A stretch of DNA of 64,000 nt from Litoditis marina (lineage: Eukaryota; Nematoda; Chromadorea; Rhabditida; Rhabditidae). The notes below the pieces were generated by a model. The model did not search any database and was not told the origin of the DNA. It saw only the letters and a list, made by a program, of their open reading frames with translations. Below, piece by piece: positions 21,009 to 34,000 of this stretch (its first letter is position 1; the number at the start of each line of letters is the position of its first letter). The stretch lies in the NCBI GenBank assembly GCA_964036275.1, contig OZ038439.1, forward strand, positions 16,910,330 to 16,974,329. Reading direction: 5' to 3'. Position numbers and translations under genes: made by a program.

Positions 21009-24000
21009 CTATACCAGTGGCACTTGATGCATATCGCATTCCCAGCTGAGTCGGAAGCCATTCCCATCATTTTCGATGACGTCATCAGTCACGAAAGTTA
21101 CCGTAACCTTGCGATTGGCGCCAGATTCGAGTTCAAACTCGATTGATCCTCCCTGTAAGAGGAAAATCAAACAGTTTTAAATGGCAATCAACACTTTTGA
21201 CCACAAAGTTTGAATCAATTATTATTGAGAAATGAATATCATGAAAATGTAAAAATTTGGCTTGTTTTCTACAGTGATGATTCTCAATGATATGTCAAAA
21301 ACGTTCCTCTGTAACATGTTAATCATGTTTGTTGCTTCTAAACAGCAACATACATAAAATATTTTTTGAGTGGAAGAGTTTTTAGATAAACAGTGTTCCG
21401 TAACTCACATGCGAACAGGAGCGGAATCGTTGTGAGAACTGCTCTGAAGAGGGGATTTCGTAATTGCTCTCCGTGGAAGTTTGCTCAATTTGTAGGTACT
21501 CATCTGAAATCACAATGTCTTAGTCAAAAAAGTTTATTTCAGAAAAAAAAACGCCAGCATGTTTCAGATTGGTGACAATAATATAAGTGTAGTAGTTAGA
21601 AATACATATATGTAACTGTTCCGTGATATCAGTTTCACCACTGTAATTCTGTAGAGAAACTTGTTTCCTTTTTCTTGAAAATGGTTGCAGAGGCCTATTT
21701 TCCAGACAATCAAACGTATAAACTAAACGAACTATAAAGAAAATAATAGAAGTTAGATTAAAGTTTTGGAAACTTATACTATGTCAAACTTACTCATCGA
21801 TCCACAGTCAGATCCAGGTACATTTATTGCCAGGGAAAGCTGTTCGATTTCAAATTTACAGGCGTGTCCGGCGGGTGGCTGTATGGACCACCTGAGAAAA
21901 ACATCACTCAATAGTTTAGGGTAAACATAACTTAGGATGAATACAATTTAAGGTAAAGAAAGAAGAATATGGACATTCTTGGTTCAATTGAACATCTTGT
22001 GCTCTCGATTTTCGAGAATTCGAACGGTTTTTCGATCCCAAATTCAACATCGTTTGGATGCACAATAATGCAGGCAGTCGTGCGAAAACTATCTCAAAAC
22101 TTTTACAGAGTGGGTTTTTGCTATTTAGAACTCGTTTTATTGTGCTTTTGCATTGTAAGATCATTTTTCATTATCAAAAAGTACAGCATCCAGGTCATTC
22201 ACTCACTTTTGTACATTGCTCCCATTGTACTTGGCCGGGTGCGCAATGTTGGTTATGGCTCCGAGGTGATCATGGGAGGAGGAGAACTCATAGTTTCTTC
22301 CGACTATAATACATATTGGAGTATTATAACAAGTTTACTTCCTCGTTTTGTTAAAAAAAAACACGAATCGAGGGTTTCGATGTACGTCATGTAGTGTTGT
22401 GTTTACTCTCATTGCTGATTGTTCAATGGTTTTCACCTGTATCATTTAGTTTTCCCTCTGATGTACTGGTGTTCAATTGTGGTAAACTTCACTGCGAGGA
22501 GGCTTATTATTATTGGGGCACTTAGAATTTTAATGATTGCGTTTAAGGTTAACGGAAACTCACGTGGATCAGACTTTACGGTATAGTAACTCGCTTCATA
22601 GCCAGTGCCCGGTATGCTGTGGTCAGTTTTCAGAAGGAGCTGGAAAAAAACAGACATTGTTTGTTATGTAAAAACAGACATAACATTGTTATTTCGCTTG
22701 ACATCTCTATAGTGATCGTTCTCTCAAAAACAAGCAAGTACGGTTTATCTGATTTATTCCTTCATGTCTGTAGTTGGATCTCTTTGCTTTTTGGCCGAAA
22801 TTCGTGAATGAATGCCTGAATAGCTAATGAATAGCTAACGATAGCTTATGAGAATAGAAATCAAACTACAACTAAGAGTAGAAATCAAACTTTGGTCAAT
22901 CAATACAAAATAACTTTTCTATGACCTCCTCACCTCAATGGAATTGGTTGTCGACAAGAACGATGGTGGTATACTCCGGCCGCAGTACGCCTTCGTTGCA
23001 TTGTTGCCGTTTTCCAAGATCTGAAATAAAGTATAAAATATTTTACATTTTCATTAAATCGAATATCTGAACAACCGTTGCGTTGAAAAGGGAGAGTACA
23101 GAAAGAAGTACTTATAAAGGATTCTGAGGAAATCCGATCACATTCCAATTATTATAATTTGTTGCTATTCGAAGGTTCAACTCTATTAACTCTACTGTAG
23201 ACTGTAGATTTCAAAGTTTATATTGAAATTCGTAAACTGTATCATTCCATTCTTTTTTCGTATTCTTTCACCTGAAGACGGTCGTGATCGCAACTTCCGC
23301 TGAACCTCATTCTCCTTCGAGTAAATCGAGAAATCCGTCCGGTATAGTTCCCACCCGGCTGATAGAAGCGAATTCGACCTCGTTCCAGGGAGAATGTTCT
23401 GGAAGTTATAATACTGGTAGTCAATTGCCAGTCACGTGAAACATGAAAACACAGCAGAACTCAGAAACGAACATAAACAAAGTGCACGATGCCTCGTTAG
23501 AATGCTAACTCAACGTGACTAGTCAATGTACTTCTAGCATAGTTGTACAAAACCTTCAACTGAACTCGTTCCCGAAGTATTTTCCATAGAACTTTGTTTG
23601 CAAATATTGTTTCATCAAAACCACAATCAGGAATCCTCACTATTCTTCCCAACTTGGAAAAAGTCTTTGAAGCAGAACTATAGGCGATAATCAAACGCTT
23701 CACGCACTGAACCATACTAAAAAAGGATCGTTTTAAGAAAACGCTATGTGTTTTCTACCACAACACTGGAATATACTCCAGAGTTAACGGATGTGAGATA
23801 GAACCTAAAAAATTGTGTATCAACGATTACTCACTTGAATACAACGAGTATCTGATGATCTTGTTTTGCTTCGATTTTCGTGGTGCAAGTGGAGTTGTCA
23901 TCGTACGCATTCGGGTAGTTTGGGCTGGTGATTCGGCCGGATTTCAGCTCCGTCGCATCAATCGTTCGGTTACAACCTGGTAGAGAAGTTAGATATTTTT

Positions 24001-27000
24001 GTAAAGTTCATTCATGTTTCTGATCAGAGAAACAGTATAAAGGTATAGAGAGCGGTTGGTTTTGTCTAACTTAACTGAATTCATTCAAGCTAAATTTCCT
24101 GAATAGAACAATATAACTCAATGATTCAGTAAGTATTCTTTCTGTGAAGTGATTATTGTGAATTGTGATAGCAGAGAAGAGAACTATTGAGTTCAGACTG
24201 ACTGTCAAGTGAAACTATTCACGCCTTTCATATATATATATCGATCGACTCACTGCTGAGTAGTTTGTAGTCCATAGAGAACGTGGCGGGTGTCAGGTCA
24301 TTGATGACAGCCGATGTGGTAATTTGTACCGCCATCGTATTGGAGATGAAAGGAGCAATCGGGGTAGAACCACAGAAGCGAAGAACCTAGAAATATTTGA
24401 AATGAAGTGTTCAGTGCAGTTTTCACCAATTATTTTATCAGAAAACCAACACGGGTCTTCCAGAAAAGATTAAGTTGACTTCACTGTCATCAATTTGTCT
24501 AATATTTCCATTTGAGAACACAATGGAAATTTATTTAGTTAGTTTCTCTCTGTCTCTCTGACTCTCTCTTGCCCGTTCTCTCAGAGTGAAGACTTACCTT
24601 CTTCTCGTGTTCGTGCTCCGCGCAGGCAGGGTGCGAGCACCTCGAAATGATACCGACGTCGCGGACTTCTACGAAAGAGTCGGAACAGTCACCGTCTGCC
24701 GAGGGAAAGTTAAAGGACCTGGACAAGAGATTTTTGAAAATTTGAGGTACGTTTTCATGTGTTTTTTTTTCAGTTTTTGTTTTGTTTATTAAGCAGAACC
24801 TGGCAATGAAAACAGGTACTGTCAATAACATGGTGAGTACTATCCAATTCAATAGCTAAACTTGAATAAATGTATCAATAATTGTCAATGACTGAAAACT
24901 TAATGAACAAAAACTTTGAATTGATACCTCTACAAAGTACTCACTTCAATAGCAGCCAGATGGGTGTTTGCGACTTGGACTGGATTACCCATTGACATCT
25001 TTGGATGGTCTGGCCGGTGTGCGAATCTGCGAAAAGAGTGTTATTCTGATCATTACTAGAAAACGTTTCATTCTGTTCTGAAAAACTTTATTTTTTCTGA
25101 GAAGAGCTTCATGAGGCAATCCAAAATACGTACGGAGATTCCTAAAAATTCTACTTCTTTTTGTTTTTTCAGAGTGGAACATTACTTTGTGAATTTCCAT
25201 GGGAAAACTCATGAGATATCTCTATGTTCTTCTAGTATTGACTGATAATCCATAGATAACAACCGTACCCTCTACAAAGAAACTGATGTAAATTGAAATC
25301 ACCTTTGCTCAGTTTACTCTGATACGAGTAGTTCTGGATGGTAGACTGTGCTGTCAGCCATGCTCCGCAGTCAGCTGGAAACACAAATTATCCAATTAGT
25401 CACGTAGACTGTTTGACTTACTCTTAGACAAAAATAATATACAATTTAAGAGTGAAGACAATACATAATTTCTTGTGATTTGTCCCACTTTGCTAGCACC
25501 GACGATAAGGACGATTTTGTGCAGGCGGAATGACTGGTCCCGGGTTTTTTAGTTTCGATCATAACTTTTTTCAATCGAAAATGAATAGATGAGTTAGTAG
25601 TAGAAAATTTCACAAAACTATAGTAGAGTTTCACAACAGAAGCATTTTCTCACGTTGCACTGTCCTGTACTGCAACTCGAATCCCTTGCCGCCGCCGCTG
25701 GCGTCGGATTCAAAGAAGACGTGGGCGATTCTGAAACCACAGAATGTTTCTCAGTCGTGTAAGTTTCCAAACAAATGACAGATCAAATCAAGTGAGATAA
25801 TTCTATCATGGTGCAAACGAGTATACTAGGAGAGTTTCTGAAAGTTCACCGTGTTTTCCACATCGAACGGGTTCAGAACAAATTGATGTGCCATTGCCAG
25901 AAGAATATTTGTAACACCGTTCGCCAATCAACACAACTCCGAGCACGTAAAACAAGAACCAACTTGTGAGATGAATGGTAGACAGCCGGGAGAGTGGGTG
26001 CAGTTTCGGTGCAACTGTCCTCGAGGAGAAGGGGAGAGAACGACTTGTAGCCGTCGTAGATCTGGAACAAAATGTGATTATAAAAAGAGCGATGTTCTAC
26101 ATTTGATTTGTGGAAAATAGATTCTGAAATAGCATTACCCATTTGAAAAACTGTATAGAATTATCTTGACATAAGTGTCGGAATGTTGGCAAAAGATTGC
26201 TAGAACATTGTTTTACGGCTTAGAGGAAAAATGAAAATAAAGCACTTCTTCTATTGAAAAGAGTGAAGGAAACAAAAAACATTTTCGTTTAGGAAACAAA
26301 ATGTTTTACCTTTACTGGTGAGACAATCGCATAATTTGTATGTGAGAAAAATTTGTTCAGAAAACCGGCTTACCGACAGCTCATCCACGCAAATGGGGCC
26401 GTTCTCGTCTCCCGGCAGTCTTTGTAGTTTCTCAGTGTCCATGGAAATCAGTTTGAACTCGAGAATACTCCTCTCCTCGGCTGCCACGTTCCAACCACAG
26501 TGGAGGTTGTCGTAGTACTGGCCTGAGAAATGAGTACGTTGCGCATTGATATAATTCTATCAAGATTTAATTAATAATGTTCTGAATGGAGGGGGGGGGG
26601 GGGCTCTTTGAGTACCGTTCTATGAAAAATGTTCATTGACACAAGGAAATCTTGAGTACACAAGAGACATATCAGATCCAAAGTTTTTTACGGAATATGA
26701 AATTAGTTGGTGACTGATAATATGTTAACTAAGACACGCAGACTACAGCTTCACAAACTTTCGAGAATCAGATTGTTGTTCAACTGCCTCAGATTTCTGA
26801 CATACCGTCTGTTTTCAGGGGAGGTGACAACGATTTCCATTCCGATGTCGCTGTCAGCTGGCCACCGCAACCATGTTCGGGACCTGCAACTTGCGTAAAA
26901 TTACGTTTTGTTAACAGCTATGATATTCTATTGAATTACACAATTTGTTGCTGTTGCACTTTCCAGTTTTTTGATTGCACTCGCTCCATGTAAACGCCAC

Positions 27001-27987
27001 GCTCTTTAAAAAAAACATGATTACACTAAGTTAAATAGATCGATAAGTTGAAAAAGGGTGTAAAAATGAGAGAAAGTGGAACAGGCTATAACTACCGTAC
27101 CCAATGTAGCGACGATGACCATTTTGAAGCCTCCACTGTTCATTGTGGCGTCACTCAAGAAATGGACTAACATGTTGTTCTGGGTGGTACGCAGTCTACC
27201 ACGGGGCATACTGTAATGGAAATGTATGAGTTCTGTAATGAACTAATGTTAATGTTTTGTATGAGCACTATATCACACCCCAGAACAGTCAAGAAACACT
27301 AAGTCGGAAAGATAGTAGCCACGCCGAATGTTTTTGAGATTTTTTTCTCAAAAACATTGAATAATATAAGAGTGATGTTATTTCTCGTCCTCTCGTTCGG
27401 TTCTGATATTGACAGTTCGTTCTTCCCGATCTTTTTTGTGACAAACTTTTTGGCGTCTCCGCAGAATTTTCCCATGGACGTTTTGTTGCTTTCAACTGTT
27501 CCATCGAACAAGTCTACGAAATCCATTGCACAATCAGGCGATTGTTCCAATTCCATTTGCTCGAATCTATAAATGACACGATGACAGAAAAACGAGTAAA
27601 TGTATTTCATTTCTGTAATATGAAATAGAAAATTCAGAGAACACCTAGTGAAAAGATTACTTCGTCCACTAGTTTGAAACACGAATACTGTCATTATATA
27701 TTTGCCTTTTATATAGATCGATAGTGTTTTTCACAGGATACAGATGAAGGTCAAAAGTATCGCGCGCAGCGCGAAGCGCTGTGCGAGATTTGTCTTTGGT
27801 TCGGCTAATGCGCGCTTTCATTTTTTTAGTTCACCCTCAAAAAAGCCCAAACGTGCAAATCGAAACTTTTTATGATTTGTTAATATTTTATGGCATATTT
27901 ACAAGCTATGTTCAAAATTTGAACAAAATTGATTAAGTTTGAGCCGAGTTATGACGTTATGCGCTTCATGCAGACCGCCAACTTCCG

Positions 27988-28022
<35 letters not shown>

Positions 28023-31000
28023 CGCACTTCAGGGAAATTTTAATGTGTGAACCGATTTGACTGAAAATTGGGGACACGATAGATGTCCCACGCAAACCTT
28101 GGGGGCGCAAACTTTTTTTTCGAAAAAAATTATTTTTTATCAAGTTGTGGGTCTTTGAAAATGTCTCTGCGTCTCTTCATTTCGTGCACTCTCTCGCCCT
28201 CTCTGTCGGGGTAAAGGAAATTGCGTTATAACTCAGCTCAGTCCTAACCAATTCACGTAAAATTTGGAGTATGATACCACGACATGAACTGACATCGATT
28301 TAGATGTGAGTCTTCTACTGATGACGTCATCGAGGATTCTGGAGCTCGGATGACGTCATAATCGAAAAGTGCAAAGTTGATGTCACATATATTTTCAAAT
28401 GATGGTAATATCTTAGGAAGGGTCAATTAACGGTGAAACTCAATCTGAGAGTGACGTATTCTGGGATTCTGGAGACCAGATGACGTCATTTTTGAAAAGT
28501 TCAAAGTTGACGTCACATATATTTTCAAATTATGGTAATATCTTATAAAGGGCCAATTAACGGTAAAATTCATTGTAAGAGTGACGTGTTCTGCTATTCT
28601 GGAGACCAGATGACGTCATTTTTGAAAAGTGCAAAGTTGACGTCACATATTATTTCAAATGCTGAAAATATCTTAAAAATGGTATATTAACGATGAAACT
28701 TTATCTAAATATGACTTATTCTGGAATTCAGAAGACCAGATGACGTCAACTTTTGAAAAAATTGACGTGAAATATGTTTTCGAATGCTAAAAGTTTCTTA
28801 AAAATGGTCAATTCAGGATAAAACTTCATTCAAATATGACGTATTCTGGGATTCTGAAGGGCAGATAAACTAAGTTTTCAGAACTGCAATGTTGACGTCA
28901 TATTTTTTCCGAATGATGGTAATACTTGACAAGTCATTCATTAAGAAAACAATTTTATCTGCACCGTACAGATCAAACCACATACCTACGGCATGTGTAC
29001 AAAAAGAGAAAAATTCATGAAAATGTGGGGGCCCAACGACTGTGAGATTTGTCTTCTGCTGTGCGCCCCTTAGACAGCTACTCTCAAATGAGCAGCTACT
29101 GCTACAAAAACCGGAAAATACTTATATACTCAAGTATAACTGTTCATTACAAACATACAAAAGTCGTAAAATATGTTTTCAAACCTGTAAACTATAATAT
29201 ACAAATCACAGATGTTAACTCAACGTAGTCAACTATAGAGATTCTGGTTTTGTACACAATGATTTGCAGTTTTGGTCCTTACTTCAACTCTAGGTGCTAT
29301 AACACTTGGCATATTATTCAACAGTTGTTCTCTCTTTTACACCTGTGACTTGTAGATTCTAGTTTACAGGTTTGAAAACATATTTTACGACTTTTGTATG
29401 TTTGTAATGAACAGTTATACTTGAGTATATAAGTATTTTCCGGTTTTTGTAGCAGTAGCTGCTCATTTGAGAGTAGCTGTCTAAGGGGCGCACAGCAGAA
29501 GACAAATCTCACAGTCGTTGGGCCCCCACATTTTCATGAATTTGTGAATCAGTTTGTCACAACTCCAACCTGACAGAAAGTACTCGATCCGAGGTGGTTG
29601 AAATGTTCCACCAACAGTTTAGACCATGTTGGTACGGTAGTGGGAAGCCGGGTGTCGATACCGTAGTCATCCAACCACTTTCCTCGTTCAGCAACAACTC
29701 ATCACCACATTCTGAAACCACTTTTGAATGTAACATAGTTTTCAAACTATTACCTATATTTTTTTAGGTGGCTTTTTGTAAGCGGATTGAAATATGGATG
29801 GTGTTGAAAATTCCACAATTTTACACATTCCAGACTTTGGGTTTGCAATATAACATATTTTTCTAACATGTTCTTAGCACTTTTTCACATATAAATTTTT
29901 TGTCAAGAGTTTTTTTAAAATGAGATTGCGAGCACACTCAAAACTCGAGTTGTGGAAATAAATGTTCAAACTTTGGGAAATTGCCACTAACACTGAACTA
30001 GCAACTATAAGGGATAGTCTGAGTCAAACCACCAAACCCACTTCTCATGGAGTAACTGATTTGGAACCCCCGTTTGTGCGTCTTTTCTTTGTAGGCGAAG
30101 GTCGAATTGGTTACGAAACGGATTCCGACCGCTCCCTGGAACAAACACTATCAATACAATTATAATGTTATAATTTGGTCCGCTCACTATAGAGTAGTAG
30201 CATTGTAGTTTCGTCTTTAAACACATAATAAAACTCGTCTCTTTTACCTCACCTCAAACGAGTCGGAATTAAACTACAAACACGGCTGTCTGAAACAAAC
30301 TGCTAGTGTCTGCCTGTTTTCCCTAAAACTGCACCGATATAGTTGCCTCATTCAGAGTTCAACAGAAAAGGAGGCCGTCTCCGATACAGGTCATTTCTTT
30401 TTATCTTTTTTATTCTTTTTTATTAGCATAATTGTATTGAATTTATATCGTATGAATAATAAGTCGTATCTCCGAAATTGATTTGAAATGAACTATTTCA
30501 CTAGATGGACGACATATTGTTTGATCCCGTTGATTTTCGCTCCAAATTTGTAAGTCTAAATGTAAGTCTAAGTGTAAGTTTGTAAGTTTGTAAGTGTATC
30601 GAGTTCGAACTACAACTCAGCGAAGAAATTCGATTATACCTTGATGGATATGGGTTCCTCTGAAGCTGTCTCCCCACCGCAATAATTGTAGACGATTCGA
30701 TTGTTGATGACATCCTTTATTTGAACATAATCGGTGTCGCACGGCCATCTACCCATTTCGACTATAACAAGTGAGTGTATTCAACAATAGTTATTCTATG
30801 CCAATCATTGTATTTCAGTTTTCAGTTAATTTACAATCATATTTTGCTACGACTACAGTTCAATACGGCCAATATACGACTTTTCGAACTTTCCCTGAAT
30901 ACGAACCATTGAGCTGAACTAAGGAGTTTGAAATAAATCGAGATGATCTAAAGTGAAGTTCTTGAAACCCGACTGCGTAGGCTGACCTTTGAGGGGACTG

Positions 31001-34000
31001 AGGTCAAAGTCAATCATTCGAAGAACGACCACGGCGTTTTCGTAGTCTCCCGATGGATCGATAAGGTAGTTTATTTCTGAAACAAAATGTATCAACTATG
31101 TTTAAAAAATTTTTGTTTATTCGTTTATCAGTTCCCGTTTTTTGGCATGTCCCAGCTAGTCTTTTGGGTAGGGTCGAGGGAGAGAGAATTTCAGGTACAA
31201 CAGTGGGGGGGGGACAACAGTTCATAATCATCGTCGAAATCCCGATAATGAGCCAGATTATCTTAAGCACCGTAATAATAATGTCGACTAACGAATTGAC
31301 GTTTCGCTCATGTGTGTCAATCAACAGAATATGAGCGTTCTTCTGCTTACCCGCGTCCTCATTGGGATAGTATGACGGGTAGAAGGGCGAGGTGATGGTG
31401 TAGTGGTTCAATCGGAATACAGTACCGCCCTCTGCAAAAAACCATGAGAAGTCTTGGGAAACATGGAAAACATATTTGAAAAACCAGCAACAAACACAAC
31501 CTTGTAACTAACTCAAGTTTTGGGCAGTCCCTTTCAGTGACGAGTTATATCATATCTAGTTCTTTTGTATAAATAAACTGTAAAAGCTACAATACATTCG
31601 ATATTCGAGACTAGAAAAACAGTGACTCACTTGCACTCCACTCAGCCCGGAATCCTTTTGCGTTCACACGTTCATTCGACGTGAAGTTGAGACTGAAAAA
31701 ATATATGTGAGCTATTAGGCGTATTGAAACCTTGAAATGTGATATTTGGATTGTATAATAATTATCAGCTTCTTACAGTGTATAAATGGCGGCGTAGAAA
31801 TCCTCACAAAAGTTCATGAGATCACCTCATGAGCTATTAGCACGAGTTTCTCATGAGATTCTATAGATTGCTATGCTACAACATTGAGAGTTCACGAGTG
31901 GCTCATAAGGTATCTCCTGAGAAACTCATATGAACTTCTCATGAGGTTGGACAGTTTGCTACGCCGCATGGTCTCTGGGGATATAAATTGTATACAAACG
32001 CCAGTTCTGCTGGTTTGCAGTTGACTCGGTGTATTCGTTAAATTATGCTAGATACATTTAGTTTACAGTTGAAACTTTTCCTATTCTCAACATCGTGATG
32101 TTGTTCAATCTTGATGCCTACCGTATTCTATTGGAGGTTGAGTGGAAGGTTTTTGGGAGTGAGATTCCGCACAAAGGCTCTTGTTTATCCTCGTCTTGGA
32201 AGAGGAAATAGTAATCTCCCAGTGGGTCTACTCCACTCAAACTGTGCTCCTCAGAAATCTGAACAGAATTTCATAAACTATTCAGAAGCCCGAAACAATT
32301 TGCGCTTCACAGTTTGGAAAGTAATATGATAAATATGAAATCGATTCATTATTATCATTTCACGTTATAACCAATACTGGTTGACTCACTCATCACACAA
32401 GAAGAATCTCGTTTTTCTGATAATCGTATCTTCCTATAAGTTCACGCATACCTTCTTTCAAGGTCGGAATGTACCCTGAAATTATCTAAATACGTTACCG
32501 TGAGCGCATCATTCGTGCAATTGTCGGCGGCCTCAATGTCGAAATGCGTGAATCTGAGTTCGACGTGAAAACCGATTGGGACCTGGAAGGCGACTTTGAA
32601 TTCTACAATAAAACGGACCCCCACCAAACACAAGAATCCTGATAATTGTCTTCAAAATAATAACTCAGGAAACTTATGTTCATCTTCAAGACGATTCAGT
32701 TATTCAATGTTTTGAAGAAAAAACGATTTTAAACTTAAATACCTGGAAAATGCAAACAAACTTTTGAGATACCAGCATGTTGCATCTAACTACCCAATGA
32801 GACTAACTTTCTTTGACATGAATTAAATTTCCTCAAATTTTTCTCCAAATCTTCACCTGAATATCCCATAGACATTCCTGATCATTCGAATAATCCGAGG
32901 GGAAGTTGGGGGAATGAACGACGCCGGATAGCGCGTGGGTGGTAAATCCACAGCCTTCAAATAGTGGAAATTGAAAATACTAGAACCTGTTTCTAAACAA
33001 CATAGCTTTATTAAAATTTTGTTTGGTTTGCTTACCTCTTTGAAAACCTTTGTGAATTGGTTGAAAGAAAATGTAAATAACGAGCATTACATCTACTTTT
33101 ATACGTACCATCCGAAACACCGAAATCACGTGATATTATGAATTCTGTGATGTTCTAGTTTTTCTGAATAAATCTCACTGAAGTACCAGACCCTAATTCA
33201 TGAGGCAAAACCCTTACCCCCGGAAACATCGACGAATTCGTATTCGATACGCCAGCCTCTGAACTGGTCAATGCTGTCGGTTTTCCACGTGAAAGTCAGA
33301 TATCGAGAATGACTCCGGATGTTCTAAAGGAAAAATATGATTGTTTTGGCTATTCGAACTCAAAACTTAATCTATTCAAGTCTAGTCCAACATGAAATCA
33401 GACGCTAATGATTGAGAAACCTGATTGAGAAACCCTAACTTTGACTTTAACTTTGACTTAACTTAACTATACTTCCTGCAAACGTGAGTTTTTGGAATGT
33501 TACCCTTTGTGTACAAACGTTAGCACGTGAAACTTTCTTGGGTGGGTAGAACTCTCCGTGAGATTGCAACAAACATTGTTCTTGTATGTTTAAACAGCTC
33601 GTACAGACGCGATGTTTTCGTGGAAGTTTGTGGTGTTGCAATCAGCGAAAGAATGTGATTGTTTGCGCATGATTGTGAAAAATGAAAAAAAGTCACGTAT
33701 TTCCACTTTTGATCCCACGTTTACTTTGAACCCACAGTCAGGTTATCGGCCTCTATGAAAACTACCAGACAAGTCAGTCTTAATTGTACGGTTACTTGGG
33801 TTCAGTTGTTCAAAATGTATTACTTTAGTTAGTGGTGCGTGTACATTGATTTAATTGACACTGGTTTGAGTCAAATGGAAAACGAATTTCAGTTTGGATA
33901 ATTTGATTGAATGTTTGGAAAGCAGACCGCGAATCTTTCATCCATCGCCAACTCGGCCGAGGTCTCATTCGTGTGCTCCTGTCTGCAGTATCGATGAATG

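Noticed and set aside
23497..23715. Minus-strand frame with CUB-like words (VLWKILRERVQLK)
   Set aside because: The neighbouring exons 23835-23976 and 23272-23398 already join in phase and make a complete CUB; inserting this stretch would break it. Treated as a chance frame in an intron.
28334..28940. CRISPR-like repeat array
   Set aside because: Units are about 127 bp of continuous diverged tandem repeat with no spacers, in an intron of a eukaryotic gene.
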